Shown piece by piece: positions 46,118-54,587 of a DNA stretch of 64,000 nt (position 1 is the first letter of the stretch; every line of letters begins with the position of its first letter). The translations under genes and the position numbers were made by a program. Source of the DNA: Parabacteroides sp. (GTDB lineage: Bacteria > Bacteroidota > Bacteroidia > Bacteroidales > Tannerellaceae). The DNA lies in contig DXVO01000020.1 of NCBI GenBank assembly GCA_019417325.1, positions 62,001 to 126,000 of the forward strand, written 5' to 3'. The notes beneath the pieces are model-generated. The model was not told the origin of the DNA. It made no database searches and was given only the letters and a program-made list of their open reading frames with translations.

Positions 46118-46642
46118 CTAACTCAACATTAAAATAAGTGATTCGGTAATATTGTATACATCCCGCTCCGTCATCATATTTTCTGCATCAAACACTAAGG
46201 AGGCTTTCGTATAAAAAGGTTCTCTCTTTTGCAAACTATCTTCAATAAATTGCTTCAGTTCATCACCTGAACGCCCTTTCAGTACGGGACGTGTTGTTTT
46301 ACAAATTTCCAGCCGCTTTACCAATTCACAGACCGAGACTTTCAAATACACAGTCCTGCCGGATTTATTCATAAAATCCATGTTATCAAAAAAGCAGGGG
46401 GTTCCCCCTCCTGTTGATATCAAAACATCTTCAAACATAGCCACTTCTCGAAGCATCCTTCGTTCTATATCCCGGAACTCGTCTTCTCCTCTTTCGACAA
46501 AAAGTTGCCCTACGGTTTTATGATAACGACCTTCTATATAATGATCCAGATCTATAAACGATAGACCTAAACGTTCCGATAAGACTTTTCCCACAGTGGT
46601 TTTTCCGGCACCCATATAACCAATCAGAAATACACGTTTCAT
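46118..46642 (-). CDS. aroK: Shikimate kinase
   Basis: The ATG at 46640-46642 gives MKRVFLIGYMGAGKTTVGKV (174 aa); a two-codon longer start would need TTG. Motifs: Walker A GYMGAGKTT at 8-16, DLDHYIE near 32-38 (shikimate and Mg binding), the FRDIERRML segment near 55-63, STGGGTPC near 75-82 and the lid RPVLKGR near 116. It phosphorylates shikimate in aromatic amino-acid synthesis. Its promoter faces that of the barrel gene at 46715, and it leads an operon with alanine dehydrogenase. Confidence 0.95.
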   Translation of the reverse strand: MKRVFLIGYMGAGKTTVGKVLSERLGLSFIDLDHYIEGRYHKTVGQLFVERGEDEFRDIERRMLREVAMFEDVLISTGGGTPCFFDNMDFMNKSGRTVYLKVSVCELVKRLEICKTTRPVLKGRSGDELKQFIEDSLQKREPFYTKASLVFDAENMMTERDVYNITESLILMLS

Positions 46643-46656
46643 ATTCAAGATGATTG

Positions 46657-46690
46657 TTTGCTACAAATGTATACTTTTTTCCTACCTTTG
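46657..46690 (+). promoter_or_regulatory. Promoter of the outer-membrane barrel gene
   Basis: TTTG (46657-46660) and TACCTTTG (46683-46690) are a -33/-7 pair with a 22-nt spacer. The ATG at 46715 lies 24 nt after the box, which rules out the longer open-frame start at 46658. Confidence 0.6.
46664..46671 (-). promoter_or_regulatory. aroK: -7 box of aroK
   Basis: The minus strand reads TACATTTG (TAnnTTTG), 21 nt upstream of the ATG at 46642, which supports that start. It lies beside the divergent promoter of the barrel gene, only 11 bp away. Confidence 0.55.
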
Positions 46691-46714
46691 CGCAACTTTT
46701 TTAATCAAACATTT

Positions 46715-47758
46715 ATGAAATTAAAAATTATAGGAATTCTTACTTTCCTCTGTACCGTAAATATCCACGCACAGGAAATTCTTTGGAATGTTGGCATGGA
46801 ATCTGTATTCGACAATCGGGAATATAGCAGCGATTTCAACTTTTCCCAAACAATTTTCGGAGCAATTCTTTCTCCGGAAGTAGGCTTACGTTGGAACAAT
46901 AACCACTCTTTGATGGTAGGCGCTCACGTTACATCTGAATTCGGAAGTGAAACAAAAGATATAACCGTAGATCCCGCTTTTTACTATAATTACAACAACA
47001 ATAAGTTTAACATATCAGCAGGTCTGGTTCCGTTCAGTCAGGTGATCGGAACTGAATCCCGTGCATTTTTCAGTGACTCTATCCGTTTTTATAAGAAAAC
47101 AATCGGAGGGTTACTTCTACAATATATCAATGGAAAAAATTATGCTGAGATTTATTGCGATTGGGACGGACGCCAATCAGATACCAGGCGCGAAAAATTT
47201 ACAGTATACTCTTCTGGACGCATCACCAAAAACATATTATTTGCCACATATGAATTCTCCATGCACCACCACGCCGGTACAACTGCAGCAGACGGGGTTA
47301 CAGATAATGTATGGATAAATCCTGCTATAGGCGTAGACCTAAGCCATAAACTCTGGCTGGACTCTCTCACTGTAAGTGCCGGATATCTTCAAAGTTTCCA
47401 GAATGACCGGAGTAATGTTGGATATTATGTAAAACCGAAAGGTGCAGAAATCAATATTCGTGTTGAAAAATTTAATTTCGGGATACTGAATACTTTATTT
47501 CTCGGAGATAACATGATGCCTTATTACGGGATGTACGGCAGTAGCCTCTACTGGGGCGACTCTTTCTACTCGACCACCAACAATATCTACAACCGTGCCG
47601 AAATATACTGGATGCCTTTGAAGAAAAAGAACTTTAATCTGAAAGTAGCTTCTATTCATCATTATGACGGTAGTACATGGAGTTGGCAACAGTATGTCAA
47701 ATTCTGTGTAAAAATAGACCAGAATATCTTTAAGAAAAAGAAAGTCAATCAAATGTAA
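46715..47758 (+). CDS. Predicted outer-membrane beta-barrel protein, 347 aa
   Basis: The ATG at 46715 gives a clean signal peptide (MKLKIIGILTFLCTVNIHAQ). The mature part consists of repeated amphipathic strands: GLRWNNNHSLMVGAHVTSEFGS, PAFYYNYNNNKFNISAGLVPF, LWLDSLTVSAGYLQSFQND, AEIYWMPLKKKNFNLKVASIHHYDG. It has no lipobox, TonB box or plug. The C-terminus is basic (FKKKKVNQM) rather than ending in an aromatic residue, which is unusual for a BAM substrate. Bacteroidota have many porin-like proteins of this size with no assigned substrate. It ends inside the 3' end of the convergent GtrA gene (14-bp overlap). Confidence 0.75.
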   Translation: MKLKIIGILTFLCTVNIHAQEILWNVGMESVFDNREYSSDFNFSQTIFGAILSPEVGLRWNNNHSLMVGAHVTSEFGSETKDITVDPAFYYNYNNNKFNISAGLVPFSQVIGTESRAFFSDSIRFYKKTIGGLLLQYINGKNYAEIYCDWDGRQSDTRREKFTVYSSGRITKNILFATYEFSMHHHAGTTAADGVTDNVWINPAIGVDLSHKLWLDSLTVSAGYLQSFQNDRSNVGYYVKPKGAEINIRVEKFNFGILNTLFLGDNMMPYYGMYGSSLYWGDSFYSTTNNIYNRAEIYWMPLKKKNFNLKVASIHHYDGSTWSWQQYVKFCVKIDQNIFKKKKVNQM

Positions 47759-48134
47759 AGAACAAATTCATAAAGAAGTTCCAAACAGTAACAAGGCCAA
47801 TCGCAATTACCTTTGAAAAGTAGAAGTTCCATCTGAGCTTGTCGTTGAATAAATATATAAACATATTATTCAGCCCCAGTCCGATTACGGAAATGCCGAC
47901 AAACAGCAAGAACTGCGACATCACTTCTTCAGAATTGGATTCAAATGTCCACCACCTGTTCCACACATAATTGTTGATCGCAGCCAGTAAAAAACCGGAA
48001 GAGTTTGCTATATATTTATTAACTGCACATTTTTCTTTCAGCAACCAGGTTGTTGAAAAATCAATAATCATTCCGGTAAATCCTACAACACAAAATTTCA
48101 CCAGCTTAACAAAAAGAGGGAGGAATGTATTCAT
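47745..48134 (-). CDS. GtrA-family membrane protein
   Basis: The 129-residue protein has four membrane helices and the GtrA signature: VKFCVVGFTGMIIDFSTTWLL at the N-terminus and NYVWNRWWTF near residues 55-64. GtrA-type proteins help move polyprenyl-linked sugars across the inner membrane or assist a glycosyltransferase. It directly follows the ArnT/PMT-like gene (1 bp), which suggests that both act on a polyprenyl-phosphate sugar donor. Confidence 0.88.
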   Translation of the reverse strand: MNTFLPLFVKLVKFCVVGFTGMIIDFSTTWLLKEKCAVNKYIANSSGFLLAAINNYVWNRWWTFESNSEEVMSQFLLFVGISVIGLGLNNMFIYLFNDKLRWNFYFSKVIAIGLVTVWNFFMNLFFTFD

Positions 48135-49841
48135 CTATTTTTCAATTATTTCTATTTTCTGATAAGGACTATTATAAGGGATACATATAGAAGTTTTCAG
48201 TGATAATCCGAAAAGATATTCGGAATCAGGGACCACCGCTGGAACCACCGTCTGCAAATCTCCTTCAACAGTTTCACCTGCCTCCAATACCCGAAACTCA
48301 GGGGTATAAAAACAAGGACTTGTTGTTATTACATAATCCGGTCCATTGTATACACTACAAAATTCAACCGGTAACTCCAAATGATCCATATTTAAATTCT
48401 TTAAATATGGATTCATTATACTATAATGAATCCGCAACGTATCTCCGACATGCACTTTATCCGGTACCCCGGAATAACGAATACTTACCTGATTTGTCGT
48501 TTGTAAATGTTGAACTTTGAAACCGGAAAACTCCTTACCATCTATATTATATCTTTTTGCACTCTCTATCTCCGAAAATATAAAAACAGCAGAATCCTGA
48601 TATAATTTATCGAATCCCCAAATATCAAATTGAGTCGTCCTTGTTAAAGGAGAACTCACTGTAAAAGTCTCACGTCCTGTAAAAAAACGATATAAAGACG
48701 GGTCCTGGAATGAGCCGTCAAAAACTACAGGCAAAGAGCCTGCCACTTTTTCTATTGCCAGATACCTTTTTTCTTTTCCATTTAACGCAAATGATTCAGG
48801 TAAAACATTTGCAACCAGTACGACGCGAGCTATCAGAATTAAAGGAAGCGTCCACAAAATACTTTTCAGGAATATTTTCTCAAATCTCGCATCCTGTAAA
48901 GACACTTTATACAATACTATTATCATGGGCAGCGTGGCAACAACCGTCCAATGAGGTTCTACTCTGCCTTTAAGAGCCATAACCTGGAAAAAAAACAAAA
49001 AACCGACAATTAAAAAATACAATGCACGGTCAAAAAGCCCCTCCTGCTTTTTCTTTATTAGAATATAAAGAACCCCCGTCAAAGCGACCGGGTTAAATAC
49101 CACAAACTGCTCGGGAAAATATTTCAAAAGATTGATAAATACAAAACCTTCACTTCTCCCGACTAAATGATATCTGAAACTGGGGAAATTATTCGAAACC
49201 TGCCAATAGATATGAGGCAGAAACAAAAGTATCGTTGCAAATACACAAAACCAGAATTTAGGTTTCAACAACAGACGAAGATTAGACAACACCACGAATC
49301 CAACCACCAGTACTGCATGGTATTTACTATAAAACATACCCACCATACTCAAAGTAAGGAACAGTGTATTCTGCCAGTTTTCTTCTTCCAGAAACTTCTT
49401 GTAAAAAAATAAAAATGCAGCGGCAAAGAATAAAAGGGGACCATCCGGTGTTGTTATAAACCCATAAGCCGAGAACATAATAAACGATGTTGCTATTGCA
49501 AAAAATGAAAGAACATGCAATACGCTTTTCTTTCCGGGAAGCATCTTCCATATTATCCAAACAGTACCGGCATGCATCAACACATTGATAAAACGAACCG
49601 ATAAGTTACCTGAAAACAAACATTTACTAAGGAAATTTATTAATGCTACCATCGGGGGATGGTCATAATAGCCCCATGCCAGATATTGCCCATACAGAGC
49701 ATAATATGCCTCATCAGACATGACTTCCATATGAATAGCTTGGAACATATCACAAAATATCCATATAAATAAAAGTATCCAAAACAATCTGTCTGCCTTG
49801 TTTATTCCTGATGTATCCCTGATAGTTTTTACTATTGCCAC
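48135..49841 (-). CDS. ArnT/PMT-like membrane glycosyltransferase (GT39/GT83 type)
   Basis: The frame starts with GTG at 49839-49841; no ATG is close and a TACCTTTG promoter box sits 28 nt upstream, so GTG is the likely start (568 aa). The catalytic first loop SDEAYYALYGQYLAWGYYDHPPM (residues 42-64) has the DE pair and DHPP motif of polyprenyl-phosphate-dependent glycosyltransferases. About 11 helices reach to residue 340; the last 200 residues form an exported beta-rich domain. Such enzymes move a sugar from undecaprenyl phosphate to lipid A, protein or glycan in the periplasm. GtrA downstream supports this. Confidence 0.87.
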   Translation of the reverse strand: MAIVKTIRDTSGINKADRLFWILLFIWIFCDMFQAIHMEVMSDEAYYALYGQYLAWGYYDHPPMVALINFLSKCLFSGNLSVRFINVLMHAGTVWIIWKMLPGKKSVLHVLSFFAIATSFIMFSAYGFITTPDGPLLFFAAAFLFFYKKFLEEENWQNTLFLTLSMVGMFYSKYHAVLVVGFVVLSNLRLLLKPKFWFCVFATILLFLPHIYWQVSNNFPSFRYHLVGRSEGFVFINLLKYFPEQFVVFNPVALTGVLYILIKKKQEGLFDRALYFLIVGFLFFFQVMALKGRVEPHWTVVATLPMIIVLYKVSLQDARFEKIFLKSILWTLPLILIARVVLVANVLPESFALNGKEKRYLAIEKVAGSLPVVFDGSFQDPSLYRFFTGRETFTVSSPLTRTTQFDIWGFDKLYQDSAVFIFSEIESAKRYNIDGKEFSGFKVQHLQTTNQVSIRYSGVPDKVHVGDTLRIHYSIMNPYLKNLNMDHLELPVEFCSVYNGPDYVITTSPCFYTPEFRVLEAGETVEGDLQTVVPAVVPDSEYLFGLSLKTSICIPYNSPYQKIEIIEK

Positions 49842-49869
49842 AATATCCCTCTCTTGTATATTTTACCCA

Positions 49870-49877
49870 CAAAGGTA
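49870..49877 (-). promoter_or_regulatory. -7 box of the ArnT/PMT-like gene
   Basis: The minus strand reads TACCTTTG, a perfect TAnnTTTG match, 28 nt upstream of the GTG start at 49841. Confidence 0.6.
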
Positions 49878-49952
49878 ATTTTTTTCATTGTAAAAAAAAC
49901 GATTCCACGAATTTATCCCGGCAGATGTTCTTAGTAATAACTAAGTTGTCAT

Positions 49953-49960
49953 TATCTTTG
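49953..49960 (+). promoter_or_regulatory. -7 box of the RNase H gene
   Basis: TATCTTTG matches TAnnTTTG and lies 27 nt before the ATG at 49988, supporting the short start. Confidence 0.55.
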
Positions 49961-49987
49961 CTTTCTATTTTCATTATAAATAACCGG

Positions 49988-50626
49988 ATGGCAAAAAATA
50001 AATATTATGTAGTATGGAAAGGGCTTAACCCTGGTATTTACGACAACTGGGCAGAATGTAAAATGCAGGTAGATGGGCAGGAAAGTGCCAAATACAAATC
50101 CTTTGAAACTCGCGATGATGCGGTAGAAGCATTTGAAAAAGGATATACCCAATACCTAAAAAACGCTTCGTCCGGTAAAGCGGCTTCCAATTTGTTATCT
50201 CCTGCTCCCCCCATAGGGAAACCTATTAATGCAAGCATTGCCGTTGATGCTGCCTGCAGCGGAAATCCAGGGGATATGGAATACAGGGGAGTATATACGG
50301 CAACCGGACAAGAAATATTCCATATCGGCCCCCTGAAAAAAGGAACAAACAATGTAGGCGAATTTTTAGCACTCGTACATGGATTAGCTCTTTTAAAACA
50401 AAAGGGAAGCGATCTGCCTGTTTACTCCGACAGCCGAAATGCTATCAGTTGGGTAAAAAAGAAAAAATGCAAAACCCTCCTGGAACGTGTCCCTGAAAAC
50501 GAAGTGATATTCGATCTGATCGAACGTGCCGAAAAATGGTTGAATACCAATACCTACACAACTACAATATTAAAATGGGAAACATCTGTCTGGGGAGAAA
50601 TACCGGCAGATTTCGGAAGAAAGTAA
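49988..50626 (+). CDS. Ribonuclease H with N-terminal viroplasmin domain
   Basis: The open frame extends up to 49835, but the ATG at 49988 (MAKNKYYVVWKGLNPGIYDN, 212 aa) starts exactly at the domain and after a promoter box. Residues 4-50 are a Caulimovirus-viroplasmin/RNase H N-terminal domain that binds RNA-DNA hybrids (YYVVWKG, WAECKMQVDG, FETRDDAVEAF). The RNase H fold follows, with candidate catalytic acids D87 (SIAVDAAC), E125 (NNVGEFLAL), D148 (YSDSRNA) and D208 (PADFG). It degrades RNA in RNA-DNA hybrids. Linker residues 58-80 are Ser/Ala/Pro-rich. This arrangement is common in Bacteroidota. Confidence 0.93.
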   Translation: MAKNKYYVVWKGLNPGIYDNWAECKMQVDGQESAKYKSFETRDDAVEAFEKGYTQYLKNASSGKAASNLLSPAPPIGKPINASIAVDAACSGNPGDMEYRGVYTATGQEIFHIGPLKKGTNNVGEFLALVHGLALLKQKGSDLPVYSDSRNAISWVKKKKCKTLLERVPENEVIFDLIERAEKWLNTNTYTTTILKWETSVWGEIPADFGRK

Positions 50627-50764
50627 ATTTATACCCCAATTTTTTTATCTCAATTTGCATCAAATACATACAAAAACATCGAAATATATTTTTAGAGAAA
50701 CAAATCAAGGAGTATATCTGTTATAATTAAAATTCAATGATTATAAGATTAACCTCCTAATCTC

Positions 50765-51637
50765 ATGATAAGTATAATAATTTGTTCTATTAACCCTGAA
50801 CAGAACAATGTATTTACCCAAAACATAAAACAAACCATAGGAGTTCCCTATGAACTGCTCGTTCACGACAATCGGGGAATCAATTGGGGATTATGTAAAG
50901 TCTATAATCACTATGCCGGCTTAAGTAAGTATGACATCCTTTGCTTTTTTCATGAAGATATTCAGTTCTTTACTCCAAATTGGGGGAAAATAATTTTCGA
51001 TTTTTTTAAAGAAAAACCAAAATCAGGAGTGATCGGTTTTGCCGGTTCTACCATAAAAACAAAATATATTACAGGCTGGGGTAGTTTAAGAAAAACCACT
51101 CGGAGAAATCTTATACAAGCAGGTCAAAACGATACAAAAAAATCAGAAATTAATCCCTTCCATGAAAACTTCTCTTCCGTAGCCTTATTGGATGGTATGG
51201 CGTTAATTTGTACAAAAAACGTTTGGAAAGAAAATCTTTTCGATGATAAGACTTTCAAGCGATTCCACCTGTACGACCTTGATTTCACTTTGAATGTAGC
51301 ACAACATCATACAAACTATGTATGTTATACAATCAAGGTTAAGCATCTTTCTAATGGCTCTTATACGAAAGAATGGCTCAGTGAAAGTCAAAAATTCATT
51401 GAGAAATGGAATTCCATACTTCCGTTTTCCATTATGCCTTACTCGCAAAAGTTCATAAGAAAATGCGAAGAGTATGATATGTATCAAATGGCAAGAACAG
51501 AACTCAAACTCACATGGGATGAGCTTAGTTTTAAATCTATTCTAACCAAACATCGACAGGTTAATACCTTTTTATACAAATTAAAACTCATCAAACACAT
51601 TATAAAAGCGATACAAAAGAAATATCACAAAACCTAA
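50765..51637 (+). CDS. GT2-like glycosyltransferase
   Basis: The 290-residue protein has a GT-A type start (ISIIICSINPEQNNVF) and a shortened family-2 pattern: YELLVHDNRGINWGLCKVYN near residues 29-48, then the acidic metal-site equivalent CFFHEDIQFF near 61-70, GFAGS near 95 and LLDGMALICTKNVW near 141-154. It fits the Glyco_tranf_2_5-like branch. The C-terminus is basic and helical. It opens a plus-strand set of three glycan genes (GT, DUF5672, GT4) that is AT-rich compared with the genes further right. Substrate unknown. Confidence 0.8.
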   Translation: MISIIICSINPEQNNVFTQNIKQTIGVPYELLVHDNRGINWGLCKVYNHYAGLSKYDILCFFHEDIQFFTPNWGKIIFDFFKEKPKSGVIGFAGSTIKTKYITGWGSLRKTTRRNLIQAGQNDTKKSEINPFHENFSSVALLDGMALICTKNVWKENLFDDKTFKRFHLYDLDFTLNVAQHHTNYVCYTIKVKHLSNGSYTKEWLSESQKFIEKWNSILPFSIMPYSQKFIRKCEEYDMYQMARTELKLTWDELSFKSILTKHRQVNTFLYKLKLIKHIIKAIQKKYHKT

Positions 51638-51671
51638 AAACTCTTTTACCAATTACTAAGGACCAAAAGAT

Positions 51672-52469
51672 ATGCAAAAAGACAATACCATTATCACTAT
51701 CCCCATCTACAAAACCGAACTGACTCGTTGGGAAGAAATATCCTTACAACAAGGGTTATCCGTTCTACAAGAACATCCTATAGTACTTATTTCACCTAAA
51801 TCACTGGATATTGAAGAGTTTCAGTATAAATACGGAATCAAGAACGCTATTCGATTTGACGATATTTTTTTCAAAAATATCGACGGTTATAACCGTTTAA
51901 TGCTAAGTCCGTTATTCTACGAACAATTCCTGGGCTATGAATATCTGCTCATCTACCAATTGGACGCTTATGTTTTTTCCGATAAACTACAGGAATGGTG
52001 CGCTAAGGGATATGATTATATCGGAGCCCCATGGATTCCCTCAGCAAAATACAACAAAAATTGGAATAAAGCAGAGCTAACCATAACCCAGTTCTTTGCC
52101 CGTATGTTCCTCATTTACAATTCAAGAAGTAATTACTTCAAAACGGGAAACGGAGGTTTCTCTTTAAGAAATACGGATACTTGTTTTAAAATAACCAAGT
52201 CAGACAGAAAAGAAATAGACAAATTCTTAAGCCGGCAATCCTACCATTACGCGGAAGATATCTATTGGGGAATTCATGCAAACAGAGTTAAACAGCGGTT
52301 AGCCATCCCACATTATACGGAAGCAATCTCTTTTGCTTTTGAAAATAATCCGGATTTACTCTATAAATACAACAAAGAACAATTACCATTCGGAGCACAT
52401 GCCTGGTACAAAGAATCGAGGTTGAATTTCTGGAAACCGTTCATTCCCCAATTGAACACTATAGGGTAA
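51672..52469 (+). CDS. DUF5672 protein, likely glycosyltransferase-like
   Basis: The 265-residue protein has the DUF5672 pattern: TIITIPIYKTELTRWEEISLQQ at the N-terminus, LISPKSLDIEEF, YNRLMLSPLFYEQFLGYEYLLIYQLDAYVF near residues 74-103 (QLDA recalls a GT-A DxD-like site), YDYIGAPWIP near 115-124 and GNGGFSLRNTDTCFK near 159-173. The GNGGFSLR motif is also seen in other GT-A enzymes, so a transferase role is likely though unproven. It lies between two glycosyltransferase genes on the same strand. Confidence 0.8.
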   Translation: MQKDNTIITIPIYKTELTRWEEISLQQGLSVLQEHPIVLISPKSLDIEEFQYKYGIKNAIRFDDIFFKNIDGYNRLMLSPLFYEQFLGYEYLLIYQLDAYVFSDKLQEWCAKGYDYIGAPWIPSAKYNKNWNKAELTITQFFARMFLIYNSRSNYFKTGNGGFSLRNTDTCFKITKSDRKEIDKFLSRQSYHYAEDIYWGIHANRVKQRLAIPHYTEAISFAFENNPDLLYKYNKEQLPFGAHAWYKESRLNFWKPFIPQLNTIG

Positions 52470-52528
52470 ATTTGATATTATAAATAAAACCCGTACTTTT
52501 ATCCCGACAAGATAAAAACAGATCCCTT

Positions 52529-53656
52529 ATGCCATATTCAATTGCTTTCGACGCAAAACGAATTACCCATAATTCCACCGGATTAGGTAATTATGGAAGA
52601 TATATCATAGATATCTTATCTCACTACTACCCGATGAACGAGTATCATTTATATACTCCAGGAGAAGGGAAAGAAAGTCTGAAGAACAAGCTTCCGAAAG
52701 GGAATAACATAACCTATCATTATCCCGAAGGTATAAACTCGTTCCTCAAGCCCATATGGCGTTCTTTCGGCATTGCTAACGATTTGAAAAAGCAAAAACC
52801 GGACATTTATCACGGACTAAGCAATGAACTTCCGTTTGGCTTGAAGAAAGCAGGAATCCCATCCCTTGTAACAATTCACGATCTCATTTTTGTCCGTTTT
52901 CCTGAATTTTATAAACCGATAGACCGTACAATCTACAACTACAAATTCAGAAAAGCCTGTGAATTGGGAGACCGTGTGATTGCTGTTAGCGAGATGACAC
53001 GGCAAGACATTATTAAATATTACCATATTCCCGAAAATAAAATAGATGTCGTATATCAGGGATGTGCCCCACTATTCCTGAAACAAGCCTCTTCGGAAGA
53101 ACGACAACGGGTTATAGATAAATACAATCTTCCAACACATTATATTTTATATGTGGGCAGTATCGAAGAGAGAAAAAATCTATTGCTCATTGTGAAAGCC
53201 CTGCATAAACTGAATAAAGATATCCGTCTGATAGCTATCGGTAAAAGAACTCCTTATACCGAAATAGTGGAAAACTATATCAGGGAGAACAAAATGGAAA
53301 AGCAAGTCACTTTGCTGAACAATATCCCTTACGAAGACTTACCCATTTTCTATCAACTTGCCAGCCTGTTTATTTATCCCTCTTTCTTTGAAGGATTCGG
53401 GATTCCGATTATAGAAGCCCTGCATTCCAACATTCCCGTTATCGCAGCAACCGGTTCCTGCCTGGAAGAAGCCGGAGGACCGGGTTCCCTTTATGTCAAT
53501 CCAAATGATACGAACGATTTAAGCGAGAAGATAGACTGGGTACTTTCCACTCCTTCTGTTTCTGATAGAATGAAAGCAGCAGGCAAAGAGTATGTAAAAC
53601 GTTTTACCGATAAACAAATAGCAGACGATCTAATGGAAGTTTACGGCAAACTATAA
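52529..53656 (+). CDS. GT4 glycosyltransferase
   Basis: The 375-residue protein is a typical GT-B family 4 enzyme: ITHNSTGLGNYGRYIIDIL near residues 12-30 forms the N-terminal glycine-rich loop, IPSLVTIHDLIFVRFPEF near 110-127, then YILYVGSIEERKNLLLIVKAL near 205-225, IYPSFFEGFGIPIIEAL near 285-301 with the E-x7-E motif, and VIAATGSCLEEAGG. It most resembles mannosyl- or rhamnosyltransferases of LPS and capsule pathways. Its 3' end overlaps that of the convergent kinase gene by 16 bp. Confidence 0.9.
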   Translation: MPYSIAFDAKRITHNSTGLGNYGRYIIDILSHYYPMNEYHLYTPGEGKESLKNKLPKGNNITYHYPEGINSFLKPIWRSFGIANDLKKQKPDIYHGLSNELPFGLKKAGIPSLVTIHDLIFVRFPEFYKPIDRTIYNYKFRKACELGDRVIAVSEMTRQDIIKYYHIPENKIDVVYQGCAPLFLKQASSEERQRVIDKYNLPTHYILYVGSIEERKNLLLIVKALHKLNKDIRLIAIGKRTPYTEIVENYIRENKMEKQVTLLNNIPYEDLPIFYQLASLFIYPSFFEGFGIPIIEALHSNIPVIAATGSCLEEAGGPGSLYVNPNDTNDLSEKIDWVLSTPSVSDRMKAAGKEYVKRFTDKQIADDLMEVYGKL

Positions 53657-54573
53657 TGAAATTTGCGATCTAACACTCTCCGTTCATCCACCGGATAAAT
53701 GTAATCGAGATACAGGTCGCGCTCTTTATTATAAAGGGCTCCTTGCGAACGGCCTCCCAACAATAAGCGAATGCGGAGAAGAAGCAAATAGTACTGTACA
53801 GGTCCGAATAATGAACGGAACTTTCCTTTTTTCCGCTTAACGGATTTAATCGCTTCTTTTATTGTCCGTTTAAAGAAAAAACGGTCACTATATTCATTTA
53901 TTTTACGGATAGTTTCCTCTTTGTCCAAAGAACAACATTCTGCATACATTCCGGCAATACGGGTTGAAACTTCGGGGGAAAGAGCCAACCGGTCAAAATT
54001 ACGTAAGGCATTTTCCGTTGATACCTCCTGGAAACGTAAACGGTTTATATCTATCACGGTAAAAGCATATCCACCATCCACTGTCTTTTTTACCAATATA
54101 TTTCCGGGTGAATAATCGATATGTAAAATGCCTGCGCGATGAAGGTCTGCTGTAAAATGCACAAAACTGCGCAATAAATCATCGGCCTGTAAATTAGAAC
54201 CGTCCATAAAACTACGGACAGTCATCGCTTCTGCCTCATTGATACAACAATAATAACTTCGGTTCAGCAAACCCAATTTATATTCTTCAATATAAGCAAT
54301 TGGCTCCGGAGTATTGCCTCCTCGCTCCAGTATCTCCATCCCATATTCATAAGAACGGGAAGCTTTAGACTTACGGAAAAAGGTATAGGCAATCCGGTTA
54401 ATAAAAATAGGCACCCTGAAACTTTTTATCACCAGGTTTACACCTTGTACCTGATAACTTTTCAAAACATTCCGCTCATTATAGATAATAGTTCCTTCTT
54501 CCGAAAAATGTTCCGGTAAGCTGGTTATAAAATCCTTAAGAAATTCATATTTAGGGTTTATAACGATCTTCAT
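53641..54573 (-). CDS. Kdo/WaaP-type LPS core kinase
   Basis: The 310-residue protein is a small kinase-fold protein: VNLVIKSF with K50 as likely ATP-binding lysine, the catalytic loop HIDYSPGNILV at 151-161 (D153 and N158) and the metal-binding DINR at 175-178 in place of DFG. This matches the lipopolysaccharide kinase (Kdo/WaaP) family that phosphorylates Kdo or heptose of the LPS inner core. It is last in a run with GT9 and DUF4254, a partnership that supports a core-oligosaccharide role. The C-terminal 100 residues are basic. Confidence 0.85.
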   Translation of the reverse strand: MKIVINPKYEFLKDFITSLPEHFSEEGTIIYNERNVLKSYQVQGVNLVIKSFRVPIFINRIAYTFFRKSKASRSYEYGMEILERGGNTPEPIAYIEEYKLGLLNRSYYCCINEAEAMTVRSFMDGSNLQADDLLRSFVHFTADLHRAGILHIDYSPGNILVKKTVDGGYAFTVIDINRLRFQEVSTENALRNFDRLALSPEVSTRIAGMYAECCSLDKEETIRKINEYSDRFFFKRTIKEAIKSVKRKKGKFRSLFGPVQYYLLLLRIRLLLGGRSQGALYNKERDLYLDYIYPVDERRVLDRKFHYSLP

Positions 54574-54587
54574 GTTTGACGTATATA

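Noticed and set aside
49835..49987. N-terminal extension of the RNase H gene
   Set aside because: It crosses the divergent promoter of the ArnT-like gene and precedes the TATCTTTG box of the RNase H gene.
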